A stretch of 64,000 nucleotides of DNA, from the NCBI RefSeq assembly GCF_963662255.1, contig NC_085059.1, forward strand, positions 5,117,234 to 5,181,233, given 5' to 3'. The notes beneath the pieces were generated by a model. The model had not been told where the DNA came from. It saw nothing but the letters and a program-made list of their open reading frames with translations, and searched no databases. Positions within the stretch are counted from its first letter, which is position 1, and every line of letters starts with the position of its first letter. The position numbers were made by a program, and so were the translations under genes. This DNA is from Cinclus cinclus (Eukaryota; Chordata; Aves; Passeriformes; Cinclidae). This document shows, one piece after another, positions 36,611 through 46,997 of the stretch.

Positions 36611-37190
36611 TGTCCTGGTTTGGCTGTGAAGCAATCTTTATGGTCGTGTAGTCTACACCTCACTACTCAGGTTTCTCAAAGCCCCTTCCATCGAGACTCT
36701 GAACCATTTCAAACATGGTACATCAATATCTTCTCTTGTCAACCTGCTCCTGTATGTCACCACTCTCACTGAGAAACATGTTTCACCTATGACCAGGCTT
36801 AATCTACCTTCTCTCTTTTTCAAACTATTGACCTTATCCTATCAAGATGGGCCCTAGCAGAAGCTTCTCTCTGTGGAGACCCAGAGAGGCATTCCCAGTT
36901 AAGGAAAAGGAGACGCCTCCAGCCCTGTGCCCTCTCCCTGTCCGTCAGCCTTTCGGTCACTCCCACCCTGTTTTCCTGTTGGCCCGTGCCCTAACCCCAC
37001 CCTTGTGACACCCCCGTGTCCCCTGGTAACTGGTCTGTAAGGGTTCTTAACCTGGACCCCCTCAGCCCCTCTTGGCCTTTTCTTCTCTAAACCATGGACA
37101 ATGCACACACGTGGCTCAAATAAACATCTCTGTGAAACCCCTGCATAAGGCCCTTCCTGCTCCCTTACTTGCTATCACCCCAACAACTAA
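36611..37190 (+). mobile_element. Possible solo LTR of an endogenous retrovirus
   Basis: The interval opens with TGTCCTGGTTTGG, a start common in avian retroviral LTRs, and has a polyadenylation signal AATAAA at 37119-37124 after a C-rich stretch. The end near 37190 is only a guess, and I cannot see a target-site duplication. No retroviral coding sequence is present. It may be another repeat type. Confidence 0.3.
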
Positions 37191-37259
37191 CGGATACAAC
37201 ATCTCTCCACATTTCTGTTATGCATTTTATATAGCAAACATCACAATAAGTTCTTCCCA

Positions 37260-37890
37260 GCTCCTTTTCATCTCACGCTCAAGACCTTCTCTCTGCCCAT
37301 CTACATGGCAGAGGTGTTCCATCCCTTTGAAAATGTTTGTTTTCCTTCTCTGAACATACTTTAACAGGTCTCACAAAAACACAGTGAAGACAGAAAATCT
37401 GCCTTGTCCTGCTGGCCACACTGTTTATTGTGCAGCCCAGAATATGATTGACTTCCTAGTCTGCAGGAACCCACTGCCAACTCATATCCCATTTGTCACC
37501 CACCAGGACCCCAAATCCTCCTCCAAAGCTCTCAGTCCCTCAAGTTTGTACGGAAAGGGGATTGCCCTGACCCAGGTGCATGATTTTGCACTTGATCTTG
37601 TTGAACTTAATAAGGATGACAGGAACCCACTCCTCCAGACTGCCGAGGTCCCTGGGGATGACATCCCATCCTTCTACTGAATCAATGGCACCACTTAGCT
37701 TGGTGTCATCTGCAAACATGGAGAGGGTACTCTCAATCCAATTAGCTGTGTCACTGATAAAGATGTTGGATATATTGGTCCAAGTACAGCCCCTTGAAGA
37801 CACCACACATTGGTAGTTTCCAGCTGGACATTGAGATACTGTCTACAACTCTGTGAACTCCACCTGCACTTGGAAAATAGGAAGAGATGG
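37260..37890 (-). mobile_element. Degraded CR1 LINE reverse-transcriptase fragment
   Basis: On the minus strand, pieces in more than one frame resemble the avian CR1 reverse transcriptase. They include a GAVLGPI piece, then FADDTKLSGAIDSVEG with the conserved ADD catalytic motif, then FNKIKCKIMHLGQGNP and a weaker downstream part. Frameshifts between the pieces show it is dead. Both element ends are missing, as usual for old 5'-truncated copies. This is the main clue that the window is avian or reptilian. Confidence 0.8.
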
Positions 37891-39109
37891 GACCTTTCAC
37901 ATGAGATCAGATACCCCGAGGTCGCACTCAAAACAAAAAGCAAGGCACGAGTAATTTCTTAAGCACAAGCTAAACAAATTGGATGGTACACATCTAATTT
38001 CATTTCATGAAGTCATCATCAGCTCTCGTGTTGTTTTTCCACTGTGTGGCCTGTTACCTTCCCTACAAATAAAATTCCCTAAATGTACACACTTTATAAC
38101 GGGCCTTGTTCCTATACTACGAGAAAATATGAGAGACTACTTTTTTGCTTTTTCTTCATTTGCTTTACAACAAAAATCCTCGTTTAGGTGATTAAAGGGA
38201 GTTTTTGCTGCAAAACAACACTTGCATCTTCCAATGCAAAATGTCTTTTCTCCAGAAAGGGGGAAAATGAACCATGACCTTCCAGGAAACAAAGTCCTGA
38301 AAGGAAGTGTTAAATACAACTGTGAGAAAACTGTGTATCATAATGTTCCAGAGACACAGAGGTGGATAACGGAGGATTCACACAAGAATCACAAGCCATT
38401 CTATTCAGATATCATTGTTCCAGGTACACACGTTCTAACACCTTATTGTCAGAGGACTGCCATTGCCTTTCAAATCGGGCAAATCAGGATCGTAAGACAA
38501 ATTATACAGGCCTTGGCAACAGGCATGAAACCAAACCACTGCTCATCCAAAAACACATTGATCCACCCCTCTTTTCCTGGTTCTGAGCAAATCCCTTGCC
38601 TTCCTTGCTCTGCATTCACAAATTTTGGTTGCACTACGGGTAGTACCCAGTGTTTGGCTGCACATCAGCCACAAGCAAAATAACACAAAATTCTGTGACA
38701 TTCTAGGGAAATAAGGGTGTACCAAAGTCTTTCTGCTGGCAGCCGATCACCTCCATGGATGAACATGGATGAGAACACCTCCCATGGCCTGATAATCTGA
38801 ACAGATCTCTACTTTCTGGGACTATGAGCCAAGCCAAAGCCTACTTGTAGAACATAAGAAACACGAAAGGAATAGGAAAGCCACAGAAGAATCGTGACTT
38901 AACATTTCAGACTATGTCAACTATAGCAAGTTCACAGGAAGCATCATCTACCTTGCCTAAAGTACACAGGAGGATCACATGGGACTTTACACCAAAGACC
39001 ACAAGTGTGGTTCTCTAAGCAATTTATTCAGAAAACAAGAAAAGTGCACAGGACCGTAACTACGGGGATAAAAACAGGGGAAATGGAATGTTTATACCAG
39101 CCTTTCACA

Positions 39110-39345
39110 CTCTTCAAACTATACCACAGCAAACTCTTTTACCTGCCTTATCTCTGTGCAGGCAGAAGGCTTCAGTGTGTTCAAACACCACCCAACAGGA
39201 ACCACTTTGCCAACAGACACCATCAAAATATATTTCCCACACAACTGCTCCTTATGGAGAGTAAAGATCACAGCACAGGTCCACAAATACGAACTTCTCT
39301 GCTCACTCTCATTTCAAGGAATGTGAAATGCTCAAGCCCCCAAAC
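39110..39345. repeat. Diverged paralogous spacer element, first GB4-GA4 copy
   Basis: It resembles 26185-26400 (CCACAGCA, ATCTCTGTGCAGGCAGA, CACCCAACAGG, TCCTTATGGAGA). The sequence to its left (near 38985-39060, with ACACCAAAGACCACAA) is repeated near 40705-40770, so this spacer carries an internal duplication. Confidence 0.55.
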
Positions 39346-40560
39346 CACAATTTCCTAACAAAACTACCATCCCATGCCCTCCATTTTCCACAAACAAACA
39401 GTTTAAATGCTAAAAAAACCCCAGCAGTTACTTACATGAGCAAGATCCATTAACAACATCTGACGGTTGGTCAAGGCTGGAAAAAGCTCAGTACACCTAA
39501 GACAAGACTTTATATACTTTTTATATACTTCATATACTTGTTATATATACCATTTTTTCCCACAGTCTTACAAGCACATACAACGGGAAAAGTGACAGTT
39601 CTTAGACACAGAGTCTTTGAAGCATGTTTGTGCTTCCATGGATAGGTCTGCAGACAAGTCCATCTAAGTCTGTATCTGTTTGGGATACAGGAGAAGGGGA
39701 AGTTCTACAGGTGGCACAGATCTTGGCACTAGAAATGCTGTGAAAGCACTCTGAGCCAAGTGGAGCATGCAATCCCCTCTTTTCTTGCTCTGAGGCGAGT
39801 CTCTCACTGATTTGCCACTGACTTCTCACCATGAATATTTGACAAGAAAGAGTGTTTACTAAAGTGATGCTTTGCAGAAAGGCACCTCTCGACGTTTTTT
39901 CCTTTAGATCTGAAACCATGAAAGGCATGTACAGGACAGTCGGCAGCTCTGGCAGACGTCATCTTCCACACGGCCCACCTTCAGCTCATTAGATCAAGCG
40001 AGACTACAAGTTAAATCATGCACAGTGGAAGGGATCATACCATACAGCTCCAGATGAGCGCTCAGAGTAGCTACATAATTCCAGTATTTATTAGGTTCTA
40101 AGTGAAGTGTTTGATCTTCCCAAATCTTCCACCATGGTATTTGTTGTAAGTACATATTTAAGCTTTAGTTAAGGATTGAAGAAAAGATGCAAACTCATAA
40201 GGAGAACCTCCCAGGGCTCCCCATATAGGTGGAATAAAGTGTCATGAAGCTAAATATTTTGGGATGATGAAACTCACATTGCCTGATGCTACAACTGGGC
40301 ACTGGTCAGGGAAAAGGGCAAACTGTATTCCTTGTGTATTTCCAGAGACCTTCACACACAGCCCCCAGGACTCTGATCTTCAGCACTTCTTAACTTACAA
40401 AGGGTCCTCTGACCCTCATGAGCTGCAAGAACATGGAATAAAACTCGCAGATGCACAGAAGAAGACATCTGTAATGTGCACTGCACACCGCCAAGGTTGG
40501 GAAGTGCCTCCCTCAGCAAACTTCAATACCTTAATATTTCAGTAGGAGGTGCTCAAGCAG

Positions 40561-40671
40561 TATCTAAAAGAGAGTATCTAAAAGAGAGTATCTGAGTATC
40601 TAAAAGAGTATCTAAGTAAGTATCTAAGTATCTAAGCGAGTATCTAAAAGAGACTATGTACAGAGTATCTG
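40561..40671. repeat. Short tandem repeat of TATCTAA-type units
   Basis: Imperfect copies of units such as GTATCTAAAAGAGA and GTATCTAA run for about 110 bases. The corresponding place in the GB1-GA1 spacer (near 7935, AGGGTATCTAGGAAGC) has a single unit, so the array probably expanded locally. Confidence 0.8.
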
Positions 40672-40889
40672 TAAAAAGTCAACAGAACATTCACAACAAA
40701 GCCCACACCAAAGACCACAACCACTGTATCCCAGTGTAGTTTCTTTGGACAATAAAGAAGGGAAAATGCACACAACCATTACTGTGGGCCTCGTATAACA
40801 ACTGAGATAAACTGAACTGCTACATCATCTTCACATGTGTCAGTTATTTCTAATCAACCAGAGCAAGTGTCTTTAGTCGCTAGATCTTT

Positions 40890-41010
40890 ACAAGACACCA
40901 TGAGAGAAAAGTAGCACACACAACTTCTCTTTACTGAGAACAAGGATCACACCATGCATGCATGCAAAGATGTATCTCTGCTCATCATGATGCTTCAAAG
41001 AACTTTAAAA
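40890..41010. repeat. Diverged paralogous spacer element, second GB4-GA4 copy
   Basis: A partial copy (CACACAACTTCTCTTTACTGA, GGATCACA, TCTGCTCATCA, then GAACTTTAAAATGT) about 1.7 kb to the right of the first copy. Confidence 0.45.
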
Positions 41011-42403
41011 TGTCCTGAACTGTGTAAGCAACATGCACATCTGATGAAAACCCAGTCATCAGAGTAGCATCTCAAAGACACCATCATCCTACTTCAGCAA
41101 ATTGTGCTGCTGAAAATTGGAAGATATGTTATTCTCACACCTTGGCATTCAGGGTATGCTGACACTCAATAAGTGCCATTCACGGGAAATATCATAGTAC
41201 AAGAAAACAGACTGATGAAACTACTCCTTGACCAGGCAGATAATGAGCAGTATGATATTAAAAGTAAGACATCTTTAGACTCATTTCACTTTCAGAACAT
41301 AACAATAAAGCATGCAGAAAACAAGAGGTCAGATCCAGCTCTTCTAGATTATGGCACTTGGAGCAGAGACAAATTTCAGTCTTCAGCAAGGAATAAATTC
41401 AAAAACTTCCAAAAACTCACATTATGGCAATTTCCATAATTGCACAATTAAGCCGTTAGTTAGAAACATCTCATCAACCTGCAAACACACAGAAAGGAAC
41501 ATCCAGGGCTCCCAGTACAGCTGGAATAAACTCTTCTAGTCAAGCCTCTTTGAGAAAATGGAAGTCACCTTCTGGCTTAGACCACTCCCTTCAACACACA
41601 TCATCACACCATGGATTTCACAGAGCTGTCTTTAGATCTCTGTAGTGAGGGTGAAGGATACATCTCTTTGGCCATTAGAGAGCTGTGAAGAAATTTCAAA
41701 CTTCTGCAAAGCAAAAAGGACCAGTACTCTAGGAGAGACTGAGATGGTGGAAATCTGTACAAGGGCATTCTCCTCACCCTGTCACCTGTAACCTGAATCT
41801 CTTTGCTTCTCTACTATCACAGCTCTTGCCACAAGAATAATTTTCAGGCCAACCAATTTCCAGATCCTAAAAAATGCTAAATGCAAAAGAAATAGGAACT
41901 GCAAAACATCTCTGCTAATTCCTCCACTGGCCCTTCATACGCAGCAACATACATTCCTCCGCAAGGCGCACAAAAACCAAAACATAGATGAATGCAAGGA
42001 CAGTTCTTGGTCACTGGCTTACCATGAGAAAAACAAAAGGCTGAGAGGACTAATGGCTTAAAGGACGTAGCATCTCATTCAAAAATATTTCACTCCAGTC
42101 GAACACAAGTACTGTCGGGAAGACATCTGATTCTGCTAATAATGCAAAATTGCCTTAACTAACAATGCCATACGTCGATATGGGACAGCAAAGACAGAGA
42201 GGAAAACTATAATATAGGAGTAAAGGGACAAAATAAGAAAGGATCAGGCGGCAGATAAAAATCAAAGACGAGAATAAACGATGCACCGCGGAAAAGCATC
42301 ACTTCTATCTCCGGAAACAACTAAATATACGCGCAATACCCCGTAGCAAGGCGAACCAAAGCGTCGCTGAACGAAATTTTGACATCCGGCATGACTAACT
42401 CAC

Positions 42404-44866
42404 CGAGGGAGCGGCGGGATCGACGGGAAGGGCGGCGGCAGGGTCCTCGTCCCCGAGCAGCGGCGCGGGCTCGTCGGGCAGCGGGCGGGCCGGGAGGGTG
42501 TCGCAGCAGGCGGCGGCGGCCGAGAAGCGCAGCCGGCTCTCGCGCGAGTCGGCCGTGAGCGACACCTCGTGCGAGTAGGACTGCAGGAAGGCGCGCACGC
42601 CGTCGATGCCCACGAAGTGCGAGACGGGCACGCCGCGCAAGGAGGCGCCGCTGTCGGGCGGCAGCAGCTGCTGGCGGCGCCAGCGGCGCAGGCGCAGCGC
42701 CAGCAGCAGCAGCAGGAAGGCGAGGAAGAGGCAGGACACGGCGGCCACGGCCAGCACGAGCCAGCGCGTCAGGCTGCCGGCCGGCTCGCCCGGCGCCGCC
42801 GCCTCGTCGGCCGCGCCGCCCAGCTCGGCCAGCAGCTCGGCCACGCTCTCGGCCAGCACCACGCTCAGCGTGGCCGTGGCCGACAGCGCCGGCCGCCCGT
42901 GGTCCTTCACCAGCACCACCAGGCTGTGGCGCGCCGCGTCGCGGGCCAGCGGCGAGCGCGCCGTGCGCACCTCGCCGCTGTGCGGCCCCACGCGGAACAG
43001 CCCCGGCTCCGTGGCCTTGGCCAGCTCGTACGACAGCCACGCGTTCTGACCCGCGTCCGCGTCCACCGCCACCACCTTGGCCACCAGCGCGCCGGCCGGC
43101 GACGAGCGCGGCGCCAGCTCCACGACCGACCGCGCCGCGCCCGAGCCCCGCGGCGCCGCCGCGGCCGGCGGCGGGTACAGCACCTGCGGCGCGTTGTCGT
43201 TCTCGTCCGCGATCAGCAGCAGCACCGACACGTTGCCGCTCAGCGCCGGCGCGCCGCCGTCCTCCGCGCGCACCCACAGCCGCAGCTCGCGCACCTGCTC
43301 GTAGTCCAAGGAGCGCAGCGCGTACAGCGCGCCCGTCTCCGCCTGCACCGACACGTACGACGACAGCGGCGCGCCCCGCACCCGCCCCTCCGACAGCCGG
43401 TAGCGCACGCGCGCGTTCTGCCCCCAGTCCGCGTCCGTCGCGCGCACCGTCAGCACCAGCGCGCCCGCCGCGTTGTTCTCCGCCAGCCGCGCGCTGTAGC
43501 GCTCCTCCGCGAACACCGGCGCGTTGTCGTTCACGTCCAGCACCCGCAGCGCCAGCACCGCGCTGCTCTGCAGCGACGGCGACCCGCCGTCGGCCGCCCG
43601 CACCGTCACGTTGTACTCCGACACCTGCTCCCGGTCCAGCTCGCCCGCTGTCACCACGCGATAGTAATCCTCATAAGACTTTTCCAGCCGGAACGGGATG
43701 CCCCGATCGAGAGAGCAACGCACGGCACCATTGCCTCCTGAGTCACGGTCCTGCACATGGAGTAGAGCGACCACTGTCCCCGATGGTGCATCCTCAGAGA
43801 TCTCACTTAATGCCGACCTCACTGCAATCTCAGGTGCATTGTCGTTTATGTCTGTGAGTGTGATCGCAACTTTGGCAGCGTCGGAAAGGCCTCCGCCGTC
43901 CCGTACCTGCACCTCCAGTTCGTAACATTCGCCTTCCTCGTAGTCCAGGCTTTGCAACAGAGTGATTACTCCAGTTTCAGAGTCCAGATGGAAGATATCC
44001 GATGCGATGTCCGATGTTTTTTTCAAGGAGAATTTCACGTGGCCGTTCAGCCCCTCGTCGTTGTCCGTTGCCGCGACAGTGACGAGGATGGAGCCCACGG
44101 GCACGTCCTCGGGCACACGCACCGTGTACTCCGCCTGGCTGAACACCGGCGCGTTGTCGTTCGCATCCACCACTGTAACACGGATCCGAGCCGTGCCCGT
44201 CCGTGCCGGATCGCCGCCGTCACTCGCCCTCAGCACCAGCTCGTGAAACGCCGCCTCCTCCCGGTCCAGCGCCTTCGCCAGCACCAGCTCGGGACGCTGA
44301 TCGCCGCCGGGGCCCGCCTGCACGGCCAGCGAGAAGTGCTCGTCACCGCTCAGCTCGTAGCTCTGCAGGGAATTCCGGCCCAAATCTGGGTCGTGAGCTT
44401 CTGCCAGGGGAAACCGCGATCCTGGGGCTGTCATTTCGCTTATCTTCTCTTCTAGATCAATTTCATTAAAGCTGGGTGCGTTGTCGTTAATGTCCGTGAT
44501 TTCCACTTCGATTGGGTAAACCTGCATTTCCCCCTCCACTATCAGCTCGCAGCGCAGCACGCATTGCTGCAGCGACCGGCAAAGCTGCTCTCTGTCGATC
44601 CTCTCCGCAGTCACTAAATGTCCCGTCTTCCCGTGCAGAGCGAAATACTGGGTACTACCTTTGTTCAGGATGCGCGTTCCGCGATTGCTGTGCTCCGGCA
44701 GCTGCAGCCCCAGGTCCTTGGCCACGTCGCCCACGAACGAGCCCTTGGGCATCTCCTCGGGCACCGAGTAGCGCAGCTGCCCCCACGCCGCCTCCCCCGC
44801 CGCCAGCAGGATCACCCAGAGCAGAGCTCGCTGCCGCCGGCCCCAGCGCCTCCCCGCCGAGAACAT
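42404..44866 (-). CDS. PCDHGA: PCDHGA-type protocadherin variable exon GA4
   Basis: This 821-codon gamma-A exon starts at the ATG 44864-44866. It is identical to GA0 over the 682 bases that can be compared and supplies the part of GA0 cut off by the window. EC1 has LPEHSNRGTRILNKGSTQYF and the loop CRSLQQC; EC3 has KKTSDIASDIFHLDSETGVI; EC4 opens with VRSALSEISEDAPSGTVVAL and has RDSGGNGAVR where GA1 and GA3 have RDSGANGEVR. The rest of the ectodomain, the membrane helix (702-724) and the tail follow the common GA sequence, ending in TCG before GTGAGT (42398-42403). It lies beside GB5, just as GA0 lies beside GB1. Confidence 0.95.
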
Positions 44867-45106
44867 CTCCGCCTCGGCGCCGTCGGCGCTGCAAACACGT
44901 CGGCCGCTCCCCGCCGGTCACTCTGCCGCTCCCGCTCCTTCTCCGCTCACTTATTCCAACTCCTCCGCCTCTCCTCTGCACGGGTCTGCTCCACGGGGAC
45001 TATCGCAGAGCGCTCGGCCGCCGATCCAGGAATGCAGCGATCTAGGGATGGAGCGGGTCCGCAGCGGGCGGGGCTGCAGCGCTCCGAGCTTCCTCTCGCT
45101 CCTCTC

Positions 45107-45122
45107 GGTCAACAGCGGCGCC
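45107..45122 (-). promoter_or_regulatory. CGCT-box-like conserved sequence element of GA4 promoter
   Basis: The transcribed strand reads GGCGCCGCTGTTGACC about 241 bases upstream of the ATG (block 45051-45158). GA4 has the consensus base where its near-identical partner GA0 has a substitution. Confidence 0.65.
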
Positions 45123-45158
45123 CGCAGCCTCCTCCCGGCACTGCAGCACCGAGCGCTG

Positions 45159-46997
45159 CTCGCCCTGCCTTGCACACAGGCAGCTCGCGGGATGGAGACA
45201 TTCGCCGCAGACACCTCCTGCTTTTCTCCAGCCAAGCTCTTTTCTGCTCGAACATATAATGAGCGTGAGGAAACCAGAGGTATCTCGATAGCAGGGTGTT
45301 TAAGCTTTCGGATAAATATCATTTTCTACCGGCGATAAAGTAAAATATCCTGTCTGATCTAATTGTGTAGAAAAATCCTAGTCCTATTAGACTGAAAACA
45401 CGAGTTTAAGCCATACTGCTTGTACTACTGATAGGACAACAGCAAAACTAAAGAGGCTCCGAAATACAGAGCAGTATGATCACACACAAAACTCTGTCCA
45501 CAGGCGTACCGGATATAGCAAGTTAATTAACCCAGTGACAGGATCTTTGCTTTATTTTTTTTCAGTTCATACAGAAAACGGTCTGAATTAATTTCTTCGC
45601 TGTGATCGACTAAGAAGAGGCACTTAAAAGCGGAAGAAGGCGGGGTCTAACAAAGCCCCTTATTTCTGCCGTGAAGTCTGATTGCTCAGGCTTCCGACAG
45701 GTGCTGTGGGACGTCTCTCGATAAGATATAAATGGGAAGAGAGGACAGGAGAAGAACCTCTGGATACTCAAAGATTATTATCTCCCACCCCCCGATTTCA
45801 GACTGTAGGTCCCTGGAGCACTTTTCGCTGACTGAACTACAACTAACCCGGAATCAGGAAGTATCTGCAGCGAACCTTACTAGAATAATCTAAGTTAGTA
45901 CACTCTTACATTTAGTAAGTCGTTCTGTAGCGAGAAGAAAGGGCTTTCATTTTCTCGAAACCCAGCGTGCAAGGATTTGAAGGTTGTTAGTAAAATATTA
46001 ATCTAATTCTTGATTATTCCTGGTGGCAAGACGTATTTTCAAGAAAAATATTGCAGAATAGAAGAAGCGGTGCATTCCCTAATGGTGGGGACAATGGATA
46101 AATATACAAATGGACTTGATTCAAATACTTAAATCGTGATTATGGCAGATCACCTTGATATGTGATAGAAATTTTCTAGATCTCTCCTCTCTATATTTGA
46201 AAAAACAATGCAAAAATATTGAAAAAAATGGAGGACAATTTTAAAAAGGTACAAAATATTCTCTCTTTCTGTAAAAAGCATAGAGAAAGAAAACTAGGTC
46301 TATTTTTTTACACCTTGTACACTTTCACTTATAAATGAAAGAAAGATCAGGAACGTAAAGTAGATTGAAGTACCAAGCAGGACGGAAAAAGTGCAGTTAA
46401 CAGCCGCTAAATGCTTCCACTACTGTTGCCATTCCTGCCATTTCTGGAGCAGAATTTCCCACAGAATAGAAGACATTCTCGTCATTCATCACCGGTAGAG
46501 AGCCTGACACTCTCCATTCATGTAATCCGACTCTGAGGCTGTCTTTAAGAGTATAGTAGTGAGAAGGAAGAAATAACAATGGGGTTTATATCCTACCGTC
46601 CACAGGCATCCCTAAGCACATTATATCGAAAAAAAAAATATTAAGAAGGAAAAATCTCCAGCAACAAGTGTCAATCTTGTTTTCCCCAAATGCTCGAAAG
46701 AGATAAAGATCATCGCAATCAAAGGAGTAAAGATTAACATTCACGATTACTACTAATGCAAATTATTGCAACGTAAACATTCTAGAGAACAACTTTAATT
46801 CGAATATGAACTACTACCACCCACAAACAACACCTGCCACAATGAAATGCGAACTCTTAGAGGGAGGAGTGACCCAAATTTCAGGCAGAAACATAGCGGC
46901 TAACCTCACCCACACACTCCGGGGACAGTAGGATACAAAAAGGACTACGATTAGAAACGGCAAGAGGAGCACAGCAGGAGCATACGGCTTTACAGAC
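45159..46997. other. Spacer between GA4 promoter and GB5 splice donor
   Basis: A near-exact copy of 975-2813. AT-rich, no gene seen. The GB5 donor GTCTGT lies at 46992-46997 on the minus strand. Confidence 0.6.

Larger units (their letters stand above)
36282..42403. other. Long spacer upstream of GB4, up to GA4 splice donor
   Basis: At 6.1 kb this is the largest spacer and has no near-identical copy in the window. It holds a possible LTR (36611-37190), a degraded CR1 fragment (37260-37890), two diverged copies of the shared spacer element (39110-39345 and 40890-41010), an AT-rich run near 39515-39550 and a short tandem repeat (40561-40671). No protocadherin exon or other gene is supported. 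Confidence 0.6.

Noticed and set aside
40561..40671. CRISPR-like or other spaced repeat array
   Set aside because: The units are short, irregular and without unique spacers, and the genome is clearly vertebrate; it is a simple tandem repeat.
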